NCBI GenBank assembly: GCA_027459775.1
Contig: DAIDHE010000263.1
Span: 1 to 39,380, forward strand
DNA: 39,380 nt
Reading direction: 5' to 3'
From: Planctomycetales bacterium
Lineage (GTDB): Bacteria > Planctomycetota > Planctomycetia > Isosphaerales > Isosphaeraceae
Shown here: positions 16,437 through 23,500 of the stretch, piece by piece
Numbering within the stretch: the first letter of the stretch is position 1
Layout of the letters: every line of letters starts with the position of its first letter
Made by a program: the position numbers and the translations under genes
The notes under the pieces: generated by a model
The model's input: only the letters and a program-made list of their open reading frames with translations
What the model was told of the DNA's origin: nothing
The model's database searches: none

Positions 16437-16886
16437 ATGAACCCGAGTGAACCCACGCCCAAGAAGGGCCTGACCTGCCGCGAGTGCGGCGCTGACAACC
16501 CGCCCGACGCCCTGGAATGCTGGCTCTGCCTGCGCTCGGATTGGCGCCCGGACGCCGCCGACCGACCAGCGCCGGCCACCGCGCCTCTGGGGGCTGGCCA
16601 GTGGGTTGCCTGGATCGTGGTCTTGATCGCGCTGGCCGTGGTGCTGGCCGGGATCGCGATCCGGGAGCCCCAAGCTGTGTCCGGCGCGGCCGTCGTGTTC
16701 GGGATTTCCGTGACGCTGGCCTGGGTGATCACCAAGTTGATCACCAAGAACAAGAACCGCTCGGCGTTTCAGTCCATGCTGATGACCCTCGTGCTCATCT
16801 GCCTCGTGCCAATCTTTGCCTTCTCCGTGTTGTTCGCGCTTTTTATCACCTGCTTCACACTGCTTGTTCCTCCCACCCATCTGTGA
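16437..16886 (+). CDS. Zinc-ribbon membrane protein, paralogue 3 of 3
   Basis: A 149-residue protein. The zinc ribbon is CRECGADNPPDALECWLCLR, followed by a proline/alanine linker and membrane segments including WIVVLIALAVVLAGIAI, a GISVTLAWVITKLI segment and a C-terminal hydrophobic stretch (LVLICLVPIFAFSVLFALFI). The 5' leader is a perfect copy of that of paralogue 2. The stop (TGA) is only 10 nt before the Lgt-like gene, so those two are probably co-translated. No catalytic residues are visible. Function is unknown. Confidence 0.8.
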   Translation: MNPSEPTPKKGLTCRECGADNPPDALECWLCLRSDWRPDAADRPAPATAPLGAGQWVAWIVVLIALAVVLAGIAIREPQAVSGAAVVFGISVTLAWVITKLITKNKNRSAFQSMLMTLVLICLVPIFAFSVLFALFITCFTLLVPPTHL

Positions 16887-16896
16887 GGACGTTGGA

Positions 16897-17637
16897 ATGA
16901 CTGGCTCACCCTCCGAAATCCACCCTGGCCTGGCCTATGCTGGAATCATGGTCGCGGCGATCGCGACGGCGGTTCTGCTCAAGCGCCGCGGCGACCGGTC
17001 GCTGCCGCTCTCCGCCGCCGAGCGGGGGGGGATCATGCTGGGGGCCTTCTGTGGCGCGATGATTGGGTCCAAGCTACCGTTCGTCCTCGCCGACTGGGAG
17101 GGCCTGGCGAGCGGCCGGGCCTGGTTCGACAACGGCAAGACGATTCTCTTTGGACTCGTGGGCGGTTACTTCGGCGTCGAGCTGGCCAAGTCGATGCTGG
17201 ACGTGACGGTCAAGACCGGCGACAGCTTCGCGGTGCCGGTCGCGGCGGCGGTGGCCGTGGGCCGGCTGGCCTGCTTCGTCGGCGGCTGCTGCTACGGCAA
17301 GCCCACCAGCCTACCCTGGGGCGTGGTGTTCCACGACGGCGTTCCTCGCCACCCCACCCAGCTTTACGAAGCCGCCTTCCACGCCTCGGCCGCCCTGTTC
17401 CTGGCCTGGACCGAACGCAGGGGTCTCTTTCGCTTCCAACGGATCAAGCTCTACCTCATCGCTTACTTGATCTATCGCTTCCTCACGGAGTTCATCCGCC
17501 CCGAGCCCAGGGTCGCCCTGGGTCTGACGGCCTATCAGTGGGGCGCGCTGGCCCTGATCCCAGTCTTCGTCTGGCTGTGGAGGCGCGACCGGGAAATTCC
17601 GCCCGCCGAGCCGGGGCCCTCGCGGGGATTGGTCTGA
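16897..17637 (+). CDS. Lgt-family (prolipoprotein diacylglyceryl transferase-like) membrane protein
   Basis: A 246-residue polytopic protein of the LGT family. It has the family signature region GRLACFVGGCCYGKPTSLPW (residues 122-141) and the RHPTQLYEA motif (151-159). True Lgt transfers diacylglycerol from phosphatidylglycerol to the lipobox cysteine and carries GRxGNFxNxEL/WGR in this place. Here the Asn and Glu are replaced by Cys (C126 and C131), while the signature Arg (R123) and His (H152) remain. This looks like a divergent paralogue rather than the housekeeping enzyme. The ATG at 16897 is 10 nt after the upstream stop, and a longer frame from 16816 overlaps paralogue 3. Co-location with the Tes-like enzyme suggests a shared lipid substrate (inference). 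Confidence 0.82.
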   Translation: MTGSPSEIHPGLAYAGIMVAAIATAVLLKRRGDRSLPLSAAERGGIMLGAFCGAMIGSKLPFVLADWEGLASGRAWFDNGKTILFGLVGGYFGVELAKSMLDVTVKTGDSFAVPVAAAVAVGRLACFVGGCCYGKPTSLPWGVVFHDGVPRHPTQLYEAAFHASAALFLAWTERRGLFRFQRIKLYLIAYLIYRFLTEFIRPEPRVALGLTAYQWGALALIPVFVWLWRRDREIPPAEPGPSRGLV

Positions 17638-17854
17638 TGATCGGAAGTGACACCGGGGCGCTGCGCTTGGCGCTCTTGGCCCAGTCAGGCCACAATATGG
17701 GCTCGCTTTCGCGGACGGACCGGGGGAGTGAGCCCGAACCTCGCGAGCGGTCGTGATGTCTCAATCTCTCCTGGCGGGCCGATCCCGCGGGGTCGCTATT
17801 TCGTCTTGTTTCCCTGGCGCGAAGACCGTCGCGCCGTCGCGGAGCCTCTGTTTC

Positions 17855-18439
17855 ATGAGTCAGCCCAGCTCTAGCCCCCTCAAGCGGCATTTGCTCTCGG
17901 CCCTGGTCCAGAACCAGCCCGGCGTGCTGGCGCACGTTTCCGGCATGTTCTCGTCGCGGGGGTTCAACATCGAGAGCCTCGCCGTCGGCGAGACCGAGGA
18001 CGCCCAGCTTTCACGGATCACCGTCGTCGTCATGGGCGACGACCGCCATCTCGACCAGGTCCGCAAGCAACTCGAGAAGATCGTGACCGTCGTCAAGGTC
18101 CACGATATCTCGAGCGAGGACTACGTCGAGCGCGACCTGATGCTGATCAAGGTGAAAGCGCCCGCGCCCTTGCGACCCGAGCTGGTGGCGCTCGTGCAAA
18201 TCTTCCGGGGTCGGATCGTCGACGTCAGCCCGGACCTGCTCATGATCGAGATCTCGGGCCAGGAAAAGAAGATCGAGGCGTTCATCGATCAAGTGCGGCC
18301 TTATGGGATTCTCGAGCTGGCGCGGACCGGCCGGATCGCCCTCGTGCGGGGCGAACGGCCGTTCGAGCAGGAAGACGCCGCGTCCCTGCCGGCGGTCGAG
18401 CCGGGCGAACCCTTGATTCAAGGCCATTCCGAGTTGTAA
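17855..18439 (+). CDS. ilvN: IlvN/IlvH, acetolactate synthase regulatory subunit
   Basis: A 194-residue small subunit of acetohydroxyacid synthase, the valine-feedback-sensitive partner of the catalytic IlvB in branched-chain amino acid synthesis. The N-terminal ACT domain is clear: LVQNQPGVLAHVSGMFSSRG then FNIESLAVGETED. The C-terminal half has VERDLMLIKVKAP, a RIVDVSPDLLMIEISGQEKK block and a RPYGILELARTGRIAL motif. ATG 17855 was chosen because upstream in-frame codons from 17753 encode an arginine/serine-rich non-homologous stretch. The catalytic ilvB is not next to it in this window. The 217-nt region before it shows no gene. The stop is TAA. Confidence 0.93.
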   Translation: MSQPSSSPLKRHLLSALVQNQPGVLAHVSGMFSSRGFNIESLAVGETEDAQLSRITVVVMGDDRHLDQVRKQLEKIVTVVKVHDISSEDYVERDLMLIKVKAPAPLRPELVALVQIFRGRIVDVSPDLLMIEISGQEKKIEAFIDQVRPYGILELARTGRIALVRGERPFEQEDAASLPAVEPGEPLIQGHSEL

Positions 18440-18565
18440 ATGTGATCAGACGATCGCGGGATCTCGCGTGAGGCCCGCCGTCCGATATTCGCTGTTTTCG
18501 CGGGGCGAGCCGCGGTCCCGATGGGGTTTGGGCTCGACCCATGTTTCGTTTGAGAGGAGTCGTCG

Positions 18566-19564
18566 ATGCCCGCCGAAATGTTCTACGACCAGCACGCCGA
18601 TCTGGCGCTTTTGAAGGGCAAGACCATCGCCGTGATCGGCTATGGCAGCCAGGGGCACGCCCAGGCCCAGAACCTGCGCGATTCGGGCTGTCAGGTGGTC
18701 GTTGGCCAGCGCCCCGGTTCGCCCAATTACAAGCTGGCCGAGAGCCATGGTTTCAAGCCCGTCTCGGCCGCCGAGGCCGCCGAGGCCGCCGACCTGATCA
18801 ACATCTTGCTCCCTGACGAGGTCCAGGGCGACGTCTTCAGCCGCGACATCAGGCCCCACCTGCGACCCGGCGATCTGCTGCTCTGCTCGCACGGGTTCAA
18901 TATCCATTTCGGCCAGGTCGTCCCGCCCGACGGCGTCGACTGCGCCCTGGTCGCCCCCAAGGGCCCCGGCCATCTGGTCCGCAGCGAATTCGTCAAGGGG
19001 GGCGGCGTTCCGTGTTTGATCGCCACCACCGAAACCTGCTCGCCGGCCGGGAAGGCGCTCGCCCTGGCCTATGCCAAGGGGATCGGCGGCACCCGCGCCG
19101 GCGTGCTCCAGACGACCTTCGCGGAGGAGACCGAAACCGACCTCTTCGGCGAGCAGGTCGTCCTCTGCGGCGGCGTGAGCGCCCTCGTGAAGATGGCCTT
19201 CGAGACCCTGGTCGAGGCCGGATATCAGCCCGAGAGCGCCTATTTCGAATGCCTGCACGAGCTCAAGCTGATCGTCGACCTGATGTATCAGGGGGGGCTC
19301 AACTATATGCGCTATTCGATCTCGAACACCGCGGAATTTGGCGACTATACCCGCGGCCCGCGGATCGTGAACGAGCAGACCCGCGCGACGATGAAGACGA
19401 TTCTCAAGGAGATCCAGACCGGCCAGTTCGCCCGCGAGTGGATCCTCGAGAACAAGGCCAACCGCCCGGTCTTCTCCGCGACCCGCCGCCTCGAGCGCGA
19501 ACACCCCGTCGAGCTGGTTGGCAAGCGCCTGCGGGCGCTCATGCCGTGGATTGAGTCAAAGTAA
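18566..19564 (+). CDS. ilvC: IlvC, ketol-acid reductoisomerase (class I)
   Basis: A 332-residue enzyme converting acetolactate to dihydroxyisovalerate (and the isoleucine-pathway equivalent) with NADPH and Mg2+. It has the nucleotide-binding motif [20 protein letters not shown] with the specificity loop [11 protein letters not shown]. The metal and substrate residues are in [20 protein letters not shown] and [20 protein letters not shown]; a NTAEFGDY motif and the C-terminal [13 protein letters not shown] block follow. The size is typical of the short (class I) form. An AGAGGAG ribosome site lies about 10 nt before the ATG. It is 126 nt downstream of ilvN on the same strand, the usual ilvN-ilvC order. 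The stop is TAA. Confidence 0.97.
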   Translation: MPAEMFYDQHADLALLKGKTIAVIGYGSQGHAQAQNLRDSGCQVVVGQRPGSPNYKLAESHGFKPVSAAEAAEAADLINILLPDEVQGDVFSRDIRPHLRPGDLLLCSHGFNIHFGQVVPPDGVDCALVAPKGPGHLVRSEFVKGGGVPCLIATTETCSPAGKALALAYAKGIGGTRAGVLQTTFAEETETDLFGEQVVLCGGVSALVKMAFETLVEAGYQPESAYFECLHELKLIVDLMYQGGLNYMRYSISNTAEFGDYTRGPRIVNEQTRATMKTILKEIQTGQFAREWILENKANRPVFSATRRLEREHPVELVGKRLRALMPWIESK

Positions 19565-19708
19565 CCATGTTCATGCGATGGCGGATCGAACAGCGCTCGA
19601 GTACGAAGGCATCGCTCTCGATCCTCGATTTCGCCTGGCGGCGGCGGCGATCGCCCGGCTAGGATGACCCGGTTTCTGGTTCCCGCTCGAGGGAGATTTG
19701 CAAGCGCC

Positions 19709-20476
19709 ATGAACTGGTCGCGCCCATGCCTGGTGGTGGTCTTTGTGCTGGCCATGGGGCCGCGCGCCTGGGCCCAGGCGCCCTCGCGACCCGACGCGTC
19801 CGCCCGGCCGGGCATCGATCGCCAGGGCGTCATGAAACTGGTCGCCCGGGCCAATCCCATGCTCTGGCCGCTCGCGATCTGCTCGATTGTCACCGTGGGC
19901 TATGTCCTCGAACGGCTCGTGGCCCTGCGCAGGCAACGCGTCATCCCACGCGAGTTCGTCGAGCGCTTCCTGGAACGGCTCTCGAGCGGCAAGCTCGATC
20001 GCGAGCGGGCGCTCGAGCTCTGCCGCGCCCACGAAAGCCCGGTCGCGCGGGTCTTCGCCCTGGTGGTGAACGCCTGGGGCCAGAGCGGGGCGAACATCCG
20101 GGCGGTGGTCAGCCACGACGCGGCCGGCGAGGTCGTCGAGCTCAAACGCAACCTGCGCGTGCTCTCGGCGACCGCGACCCTGGGTCCGCTCCTGGGGTTG
20201 CTGGGCACGGTCGTCGGCATCATCCAGGCGTTCGACGCCCTGGGCGGCCGGGTCGGGCCGTCTCGCGGCGAGGCTCTCGCCCAGGGGATCAGCCTGGCAC
20301 TCGTCGCCACGGCGTTCGGGCTTGCGGTCGCCGTGATCTCGGTCGTCTTTTATTACTACTTCCTCAATCGTGTCGACGTGCTGGTGCGCGAGCTCGACGA
20401 CCAGACTCGCAAGGTCATCGACTTAGTCGCGAGCGAGACCCAGCGCATGGCGGCGGCCGACCGCAGAGGATCATAG
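19709..20476 (+). CDS. MotA/TolQ/ExbB family proton channel protein
   Basis: A 255-residue ExbB-type subunit that would use the proton gradient across the cytoplasmic membrane to drive outer-membrane processes. The N-terminus is a signal peptide (MNWSRPCLVVVFVLAMGPRA, AWAQ). TM1 is MLWPLAICSIVTVGYVLERL, TM2 is in TATLGPLLGLLGTVVGIIQA, and TM3 is GISLALVATAFGLAVAVISV. The start at 19709 was chosen for the signal peptide; an upstream start at 19664 adds 15 residues. The TAG stop is followed by CCC GCC ATG, so the ExbD frame starts in phase only two codons later. The pair forms an ExbB/ExbD unit; which TonB-type receptor uses it is unknown. Confidence 0.92.
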   Translation: MNWSRPCLVVVFVLAMGPRAWAQAPSRPDASARPGIDRQGVMKLVARANPMLWPLAICSIVTVGYVLERLVALRRQRVIPREFVERFLERLSSGKLDRERALELCRAHESPVARVFALVVNAWGQSGANIRAVVSHDAAGEVVELKRNLRVLSATATLGPLLGLLGTVVGIIQAFDALGGRVGPSRGEALAQGISLALVATAFGLAVAVISVVFYYYFLNRVDVLVRELDDQTRKVIDLVASETQRMAAADRRGS

Positions 20477-20482
20477 CCCGCC

Positions 20483-20917
20483 ATGCTTTCCAATCGCGCC
20501 TGGGTCGACGAGCCCCCTTTGATCAACATGACCCCAATGGTTGATGTGATTCTCTGCCTGCTGGTGTTTTTCATGGCGGCCACGCGGCTCTACGACTGGG
20601 ACGACAGCGAGTTCGCGGTGAAGACGCCCGAGGTGGCGCAAGCCGCCCCCGCCTCGGCCGCCCCGGACGATCTGGAACTCACGATCCTGGGCGCGGGCGC
20701 GGTCCGGGTCGGCGAGACGACCTACGACCTGGACGCCCTGGTCCGATTCCTGGGCGAAGCCCGCGCCCGCTACGTGAACCAGGGCGTGGTCGTGCGGGGC
20801 GACGCCGCGCTCGCCTATCAAGACCTGGCCGACGTCCTTTCGGCCTGCGACCAGGCGGGGCTGGCCAACGTCCGCCTGCCGGTCAAGACCCGCGGCGATC
20901 GTTCTCGCGGCCGCTGA
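20483..20917 (+). CDS. ExbD/TolR family biopolymer transport protein
   Basis: A 144-residue partner of the upstream ExbB-like protein. It has one N-terminal membrane helix with the family hallmark NMTPMVDVILCLLVFFMA. D21 is at the position of the essential channel aspartate. The remainder is a periplasmic domain (DLELTILGAGAVRVGETTYD, then QGVVVRGDAALAYQDLADVL). The length is typical. It is six bases after the ExbB stop and in the same reading frame. The stop is TGA. It would form the proton-conducting dimer inside the ExbB pentamer. Confidence 0.93.
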   Translation: MLSNRAWVDEPPLINMTPMVDVILCLLVFFMAATRLYDWDDSEFAVKTPEVAQAAPASAAPDDLELTILGAGAVRVGETTYDLDALVRFLGEARARYVNQGVVVRGDAALAYQDLADVLSACDQAGLANVRLPVKTRGDRSRGR

Positions 20918-20955
20918 TCGCTTTCCGTCGTACGCCTCGGCCCGTGGAGTCTGGA

Positions 20956-21651
20956 ATGACGTTTCTGATTCAGCTTATTGATACGCTGTTACATATTGAT
21001 CCCAAGTCATTAAGCGCGTTCGCCGAGAGCTTGGGTCCCTGGTTTTACGTGGTGCTTTTCGCGATTATCTTTGCCGAGACGGGTCTGGTGGTGACGCCGT
21101 TTCTGCCGGGGGATTCGCTGCTCTTCGCGGTGGGGGCGGTCGCGTCGCATCCCGACTCTCGGCTGAGCCTTTGGGTGATCGGGACGGCGCTCGTGATCGC
21201 GGCCGTGCTGGGCGACGCGGTCAACTACGCGATCGGCCGGGCGCTTGGCCCGCGCGTTTTTTCGCGACCGAGCTCGCGGCTGCTGAACCAGAAGCACTTG
21301 CTCCGCGCCCATCGCTTTTACGAGGAATACGGCGGAGTCACCATCGTGCTCGCGCGGTTCGTCCCGATCGTGCGCACCTTCGCGCCGTTTGTCGCGGGGA
21401 TCGGCGCGATGAGCTACCCCCGGTTCGCGCTTTATAACATCGCCGGCGGCTTGGCGTGGATCACGTCGTTTCTACTCCTGGGCTACTGGTTTGGCGGGCT
21501 CGAGACGGTGAAGGGCAACTTTCATCTGGTGATCGGCGCGATCATCGTGATCTCGGTGTTGCCGGGGGTCTTTGAATACGCCCGAGCCCGCCTTCGTCGC
21601 GAGCGTTCCGCGGCGCCCGGGCTTGAGCCCGAGCCGCCGGCCGAGGCGTGA
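20956..21651 (+). CDS. DedA family (VTT domain) membrane protein
   Basis: A 231-residue polytopic protein of the DedA/VTT family, whose bacterial members act in membrane homeostasis and lipid (undecaprenyl phosphate or phospholipid) flipping. The family blocks are FAETGLVVTPFLPGDSLLFA with conserved Glu and Asp, and TIVLARFVPIVRTFAPFVAG with conserved Arg residues, followed by GAMSYPRFALYNIAGGLAW. The C-terminal tail is arginine/proline-rich. ATG 20956 was chosen over the GTG at 20944 because it fits the hydrophobic N-terminus and follows GGAGTCTGGA. It is 38 nt after the ExbD stop, so possibly cotranscribed. The specific lipid is unknown. Confidence 0.92.
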   Translation: MTFLIQLIDTLLHIDPKSLSAFAESLGPWFYVVLFAIIFAETGLVVTPFLPGDSLLFAVGAVASHPDSRLSLWVIGTALVIAAVLGDAVNYAIGRALGPRVFSRPSSRLLNQKHLLRAHRFYEEYGGVTIVLARFVPIVRTFAPFVAGIGAMSYPRFALYNIAGGLAWITSFLLLGYWFGGLETVKGNFHLVIGAIIVISVLPGVFEYARARLRRERSAAPGLEPEPPAEA

Positions 21652-21666
21652 ACCGGCCGCTCGGGT

Positions 21667-21975
21667 CTAGTCCCCCGCGTTGGGGTGGCCGTCGCCGAGG
21701 GCCTTTTCCAGATCGTCGAGTGAGACGGATTCCAGCCCGCCGCCCAGGAGTGCCGTGAGCTGGAGACCGACCAGGGCCTCGCTTGATCCGCGGCCCTCGG
21801 TGATCATGCTCAAATACGGGGCAGCGCCGATCAAGACCGCCCGGGGGCGGCCGTGGACCGTCAGGACGTAGCGGACGGCGTCGTTTTCGAGCTCTCGCAA
21901 GATGCCGGGCAGATTCTGATGCAGCTCGCGACTCCCGATGATCCGAACGGGAGATTCCGAGGTCTTCTCCGCCAT
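21667..21975 (-). CDS. Phd/YefM-type antitoxin, apparently without an adjacent toxin
   Basis: A 102-residue protein. The N-terminal part matches Phd/YefM DNA-binding antitoxins: IIGSRELHQNLPGILRELEN followed by YVLTVHGRPRAVLIGAAPYL. Such proteins bind operator DNA with the N-terminal fold and neutralise the toxin with the C-terminus. The C-terminal region (LEDLEKALGDG-like acidic tail) would be the toxin-facing part. The stop (TAG) lies 15 nt from the convergent DedA stop, so no toxin gene follows it. The upstream neighbour is only a tiny possible ORF. The start was taken as ATG 21975; a GTG at 21981 is an alternative. It may be an orphan or have lost its toxin. Confidence 0.75.
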   Translation of the reverse strand: MAEKTSESPVRIIGSRELHQNLPGILRELENDAVRYVLTVHGRPRAVLIGAAPYLSMITEGRGSSEALVGLQLTALLGGGLESVSLDDLEKALGDGHPNAGD

Positions 21976-22061
21976 GTCCACGAACCTTCCCTCAATTCGC
22001 CGCTGCGGTGCGCGAACCCTGATCCTGGGCTCAGGTCGCCAAGACCATCGCCGACCTGGAA

Positions 22062-22169
22062 TCAGGAATCGTCAGCCGTCGCGTTGGACCCGAGATCCTG
22101 GTCGATCACGACGGTGCCGGCGCGCGGGGGCGTTTGCTGTTCGAGCTGCTCCAAATCAAGTGTTATCAC
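22062..22169 (-). CDS. Possible 35-residue micro-ORF
   Basis: A GTG-started frame encodes ITLDLEQLEQQTPPRAGTVV then IDQDLGSNATADDS and ends in TGA. The acidic, protein-like composition differs from the arginine-rich shadows nearby. There is no good ribosome site. It lies between the Phd-type antitoxin and the thiolase, both on the minus strand. The remaining roughly 200 nt of this gap show nothing else recognisable. Confidence 0.22.
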   Translation of the reverse strand: MITLDLEQLEQQTPPRAGTVVIDQDLGSNATADDS

Positions 22170-22275
22170 GGCCGATAGGCGCTTGGTTCCGAGATTTCGG
22201 TCTTTTCCGAGATGCGAGTCACTTTCGTGACAGCCTAAATCTTACAGATTCGCGTTCCGATTGCAAGGGCCGAGA

Positions 22276-23454
22276 TCAGATCAGTTCGACGGCCACGGCG
22301 ACGGCCTCGCCGCCCCCGATGCAGAGGCTGGCGACGCCGCGGCGTCCGCCCGTCCGCGTCAGCGCTGAGAGCAGGGTGACGAGGATCCGCGCCCCGCTCG
22401 CGCCGATGGGGTGCCCGAGCGCCACCGCCCCGCCCTGGATATTCAGCCGCTCCCGATCGAGGCCAAGCGCTCTCTCGGCGTACAGCGCGACGACGGCGAA
22501 GGCTTCGTTGATTTCGAAGAGGTCGACCTGGTCGAGCGTCCAGCCGACCTTGTCGAGGAGTTTGCGGATGGCGAAGACGGGGGCGGTGGTGAACCATTCG
22601 GGGGCCTGTGCGAAGGTGGCGGCGCCGACGATCGAGGCGATGGGCGCGACGCCGAGCTCGTCGCAGCGGGCCTGGCTGGCGATCACCAACGCGGCCGCGC
22701 CGTCGCCGATCGACGACGCATTGCCGGCCGTGATCGTCCCCTCCGCGTCGAACGCCGGCGCGAGCGCCCGCAGCTTGGCTTCCTGGAATCGCGCTGGGCT
22801 CTCGTCGTCCTTGATCACCGTCGTCGTCCCCTTGGCTTTCAGCTCCACCGGCGCGATCTCGCGGGCGAACCAGCCCGCCTCGATCGCCTGGCGGGCCCGG
22901 ACGAAGCTCGAGACGGCGAAGTCGTCCTGTTCTTGCCGGCTCAAACCCCGTTCGTGGGCGCAGAGATCGCCGCAGGTTCCCATGTGCTTCTGGTTATAGA
23001 CGTCCCAGAGGCCGTCGGTGATCATCGCGTCCAGGATCTCGCCGTGCCCCAGGCGATAGCCTTCACGTGCACGAGTGAGCAGATAAGGAGCACGAGACAT
23101 GTTTTCCATTCCGCCGGCGACGATCAGTCCGGACTCGCCCAGGCGGATCGCCTGGGCGGCCAGCATGACGGCCTTGAGCCCGGAGCCGCACACCTTGTTG
23201 ACCGTGAAGGCCGGCGTGCTCTGGGCGAGGCCGGCGAAGAGGGCGGCCTGCCGGGCGGGGTTTTGGCCCAGCCCGGCCCCCACCACGTTGCCCATGATCA
23301 CGTCGTCGACCCGGTGCGGCCGGATTCCCAGCCGCTCCATGAGGGCCGCGATGCAAATCGCTCCCAGCCGGGGCGCGGGCACGCTGGCGAGCGCCCCGTT
23401 CATCGCTCCGATCGGCGTCCGTACGCCCGCCGCGATCAGCACTCGCTCGCTCAT
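22276..23454 (-). CDS. Thiolase (acetyl-CoA C-acyltransferase)
   Basis: A 392-residue thiolase, the usual family length, catalysing reversible Claisen condensation of acetyl-CoA or cleavage of 3-ketoacyl-CoA. The nucleophile C89 is in FTVNKVCGSGLKAV. The NEAFAVVALY block is present, followed by ALGHPIGASGARIL with H348 and CIGGGEAVAV with C378 near the C-terminus, so the catalytic set is complete. The N-terminus VLIAAGVRTPIGAMNGALAS is canonical. The canonical CIGGGxGxA ending reads GGGEAVAVA, a modest deviation. It lies 46 nt downstream of aspS on the same strand. Beta-oxidation versus acetoacetyl-CoA formation cannot be settled from sequence. Confidence 0.93.
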   Translation of the reverse strand: MSERVLIAAGVRTPIGAMNGALASVPAPRLGAICIAALMERLGIRPHRVDDVIMGNVVGAGLGQNPARQAALFAGLAQSTPAFTVNKVCGSGLKAVMLAAQAIRLGESGLIVAGGMENMSRAPYLLTRAREGYRLGHGEILDAMITDGLWDVYNQKHMGTCGDLCAHERGLSRQEQDDFAVSSFVRARQAIEAGWFAREIAPVELKAKGTTTVIKDDESPARFQEAKLRALAPAFDAEGTITAGNASSIGDGAAALVIASQARCDELGVAPIASIVGAATFAQAPEWFTTAPVFAIRKLLDKVGWTLDQVDLFEINEAFAVVALYAERALGLDRERLNIQGGAVALGHPIGASGARILVTLLSALTRTGGRRGVASLCIGGGEAVAVAVELI

Positions 23455-23500
23455 GCATGAGGCTCCCGGGCTGGGGTCCGCCCACGACCCCGCTCGCGGT

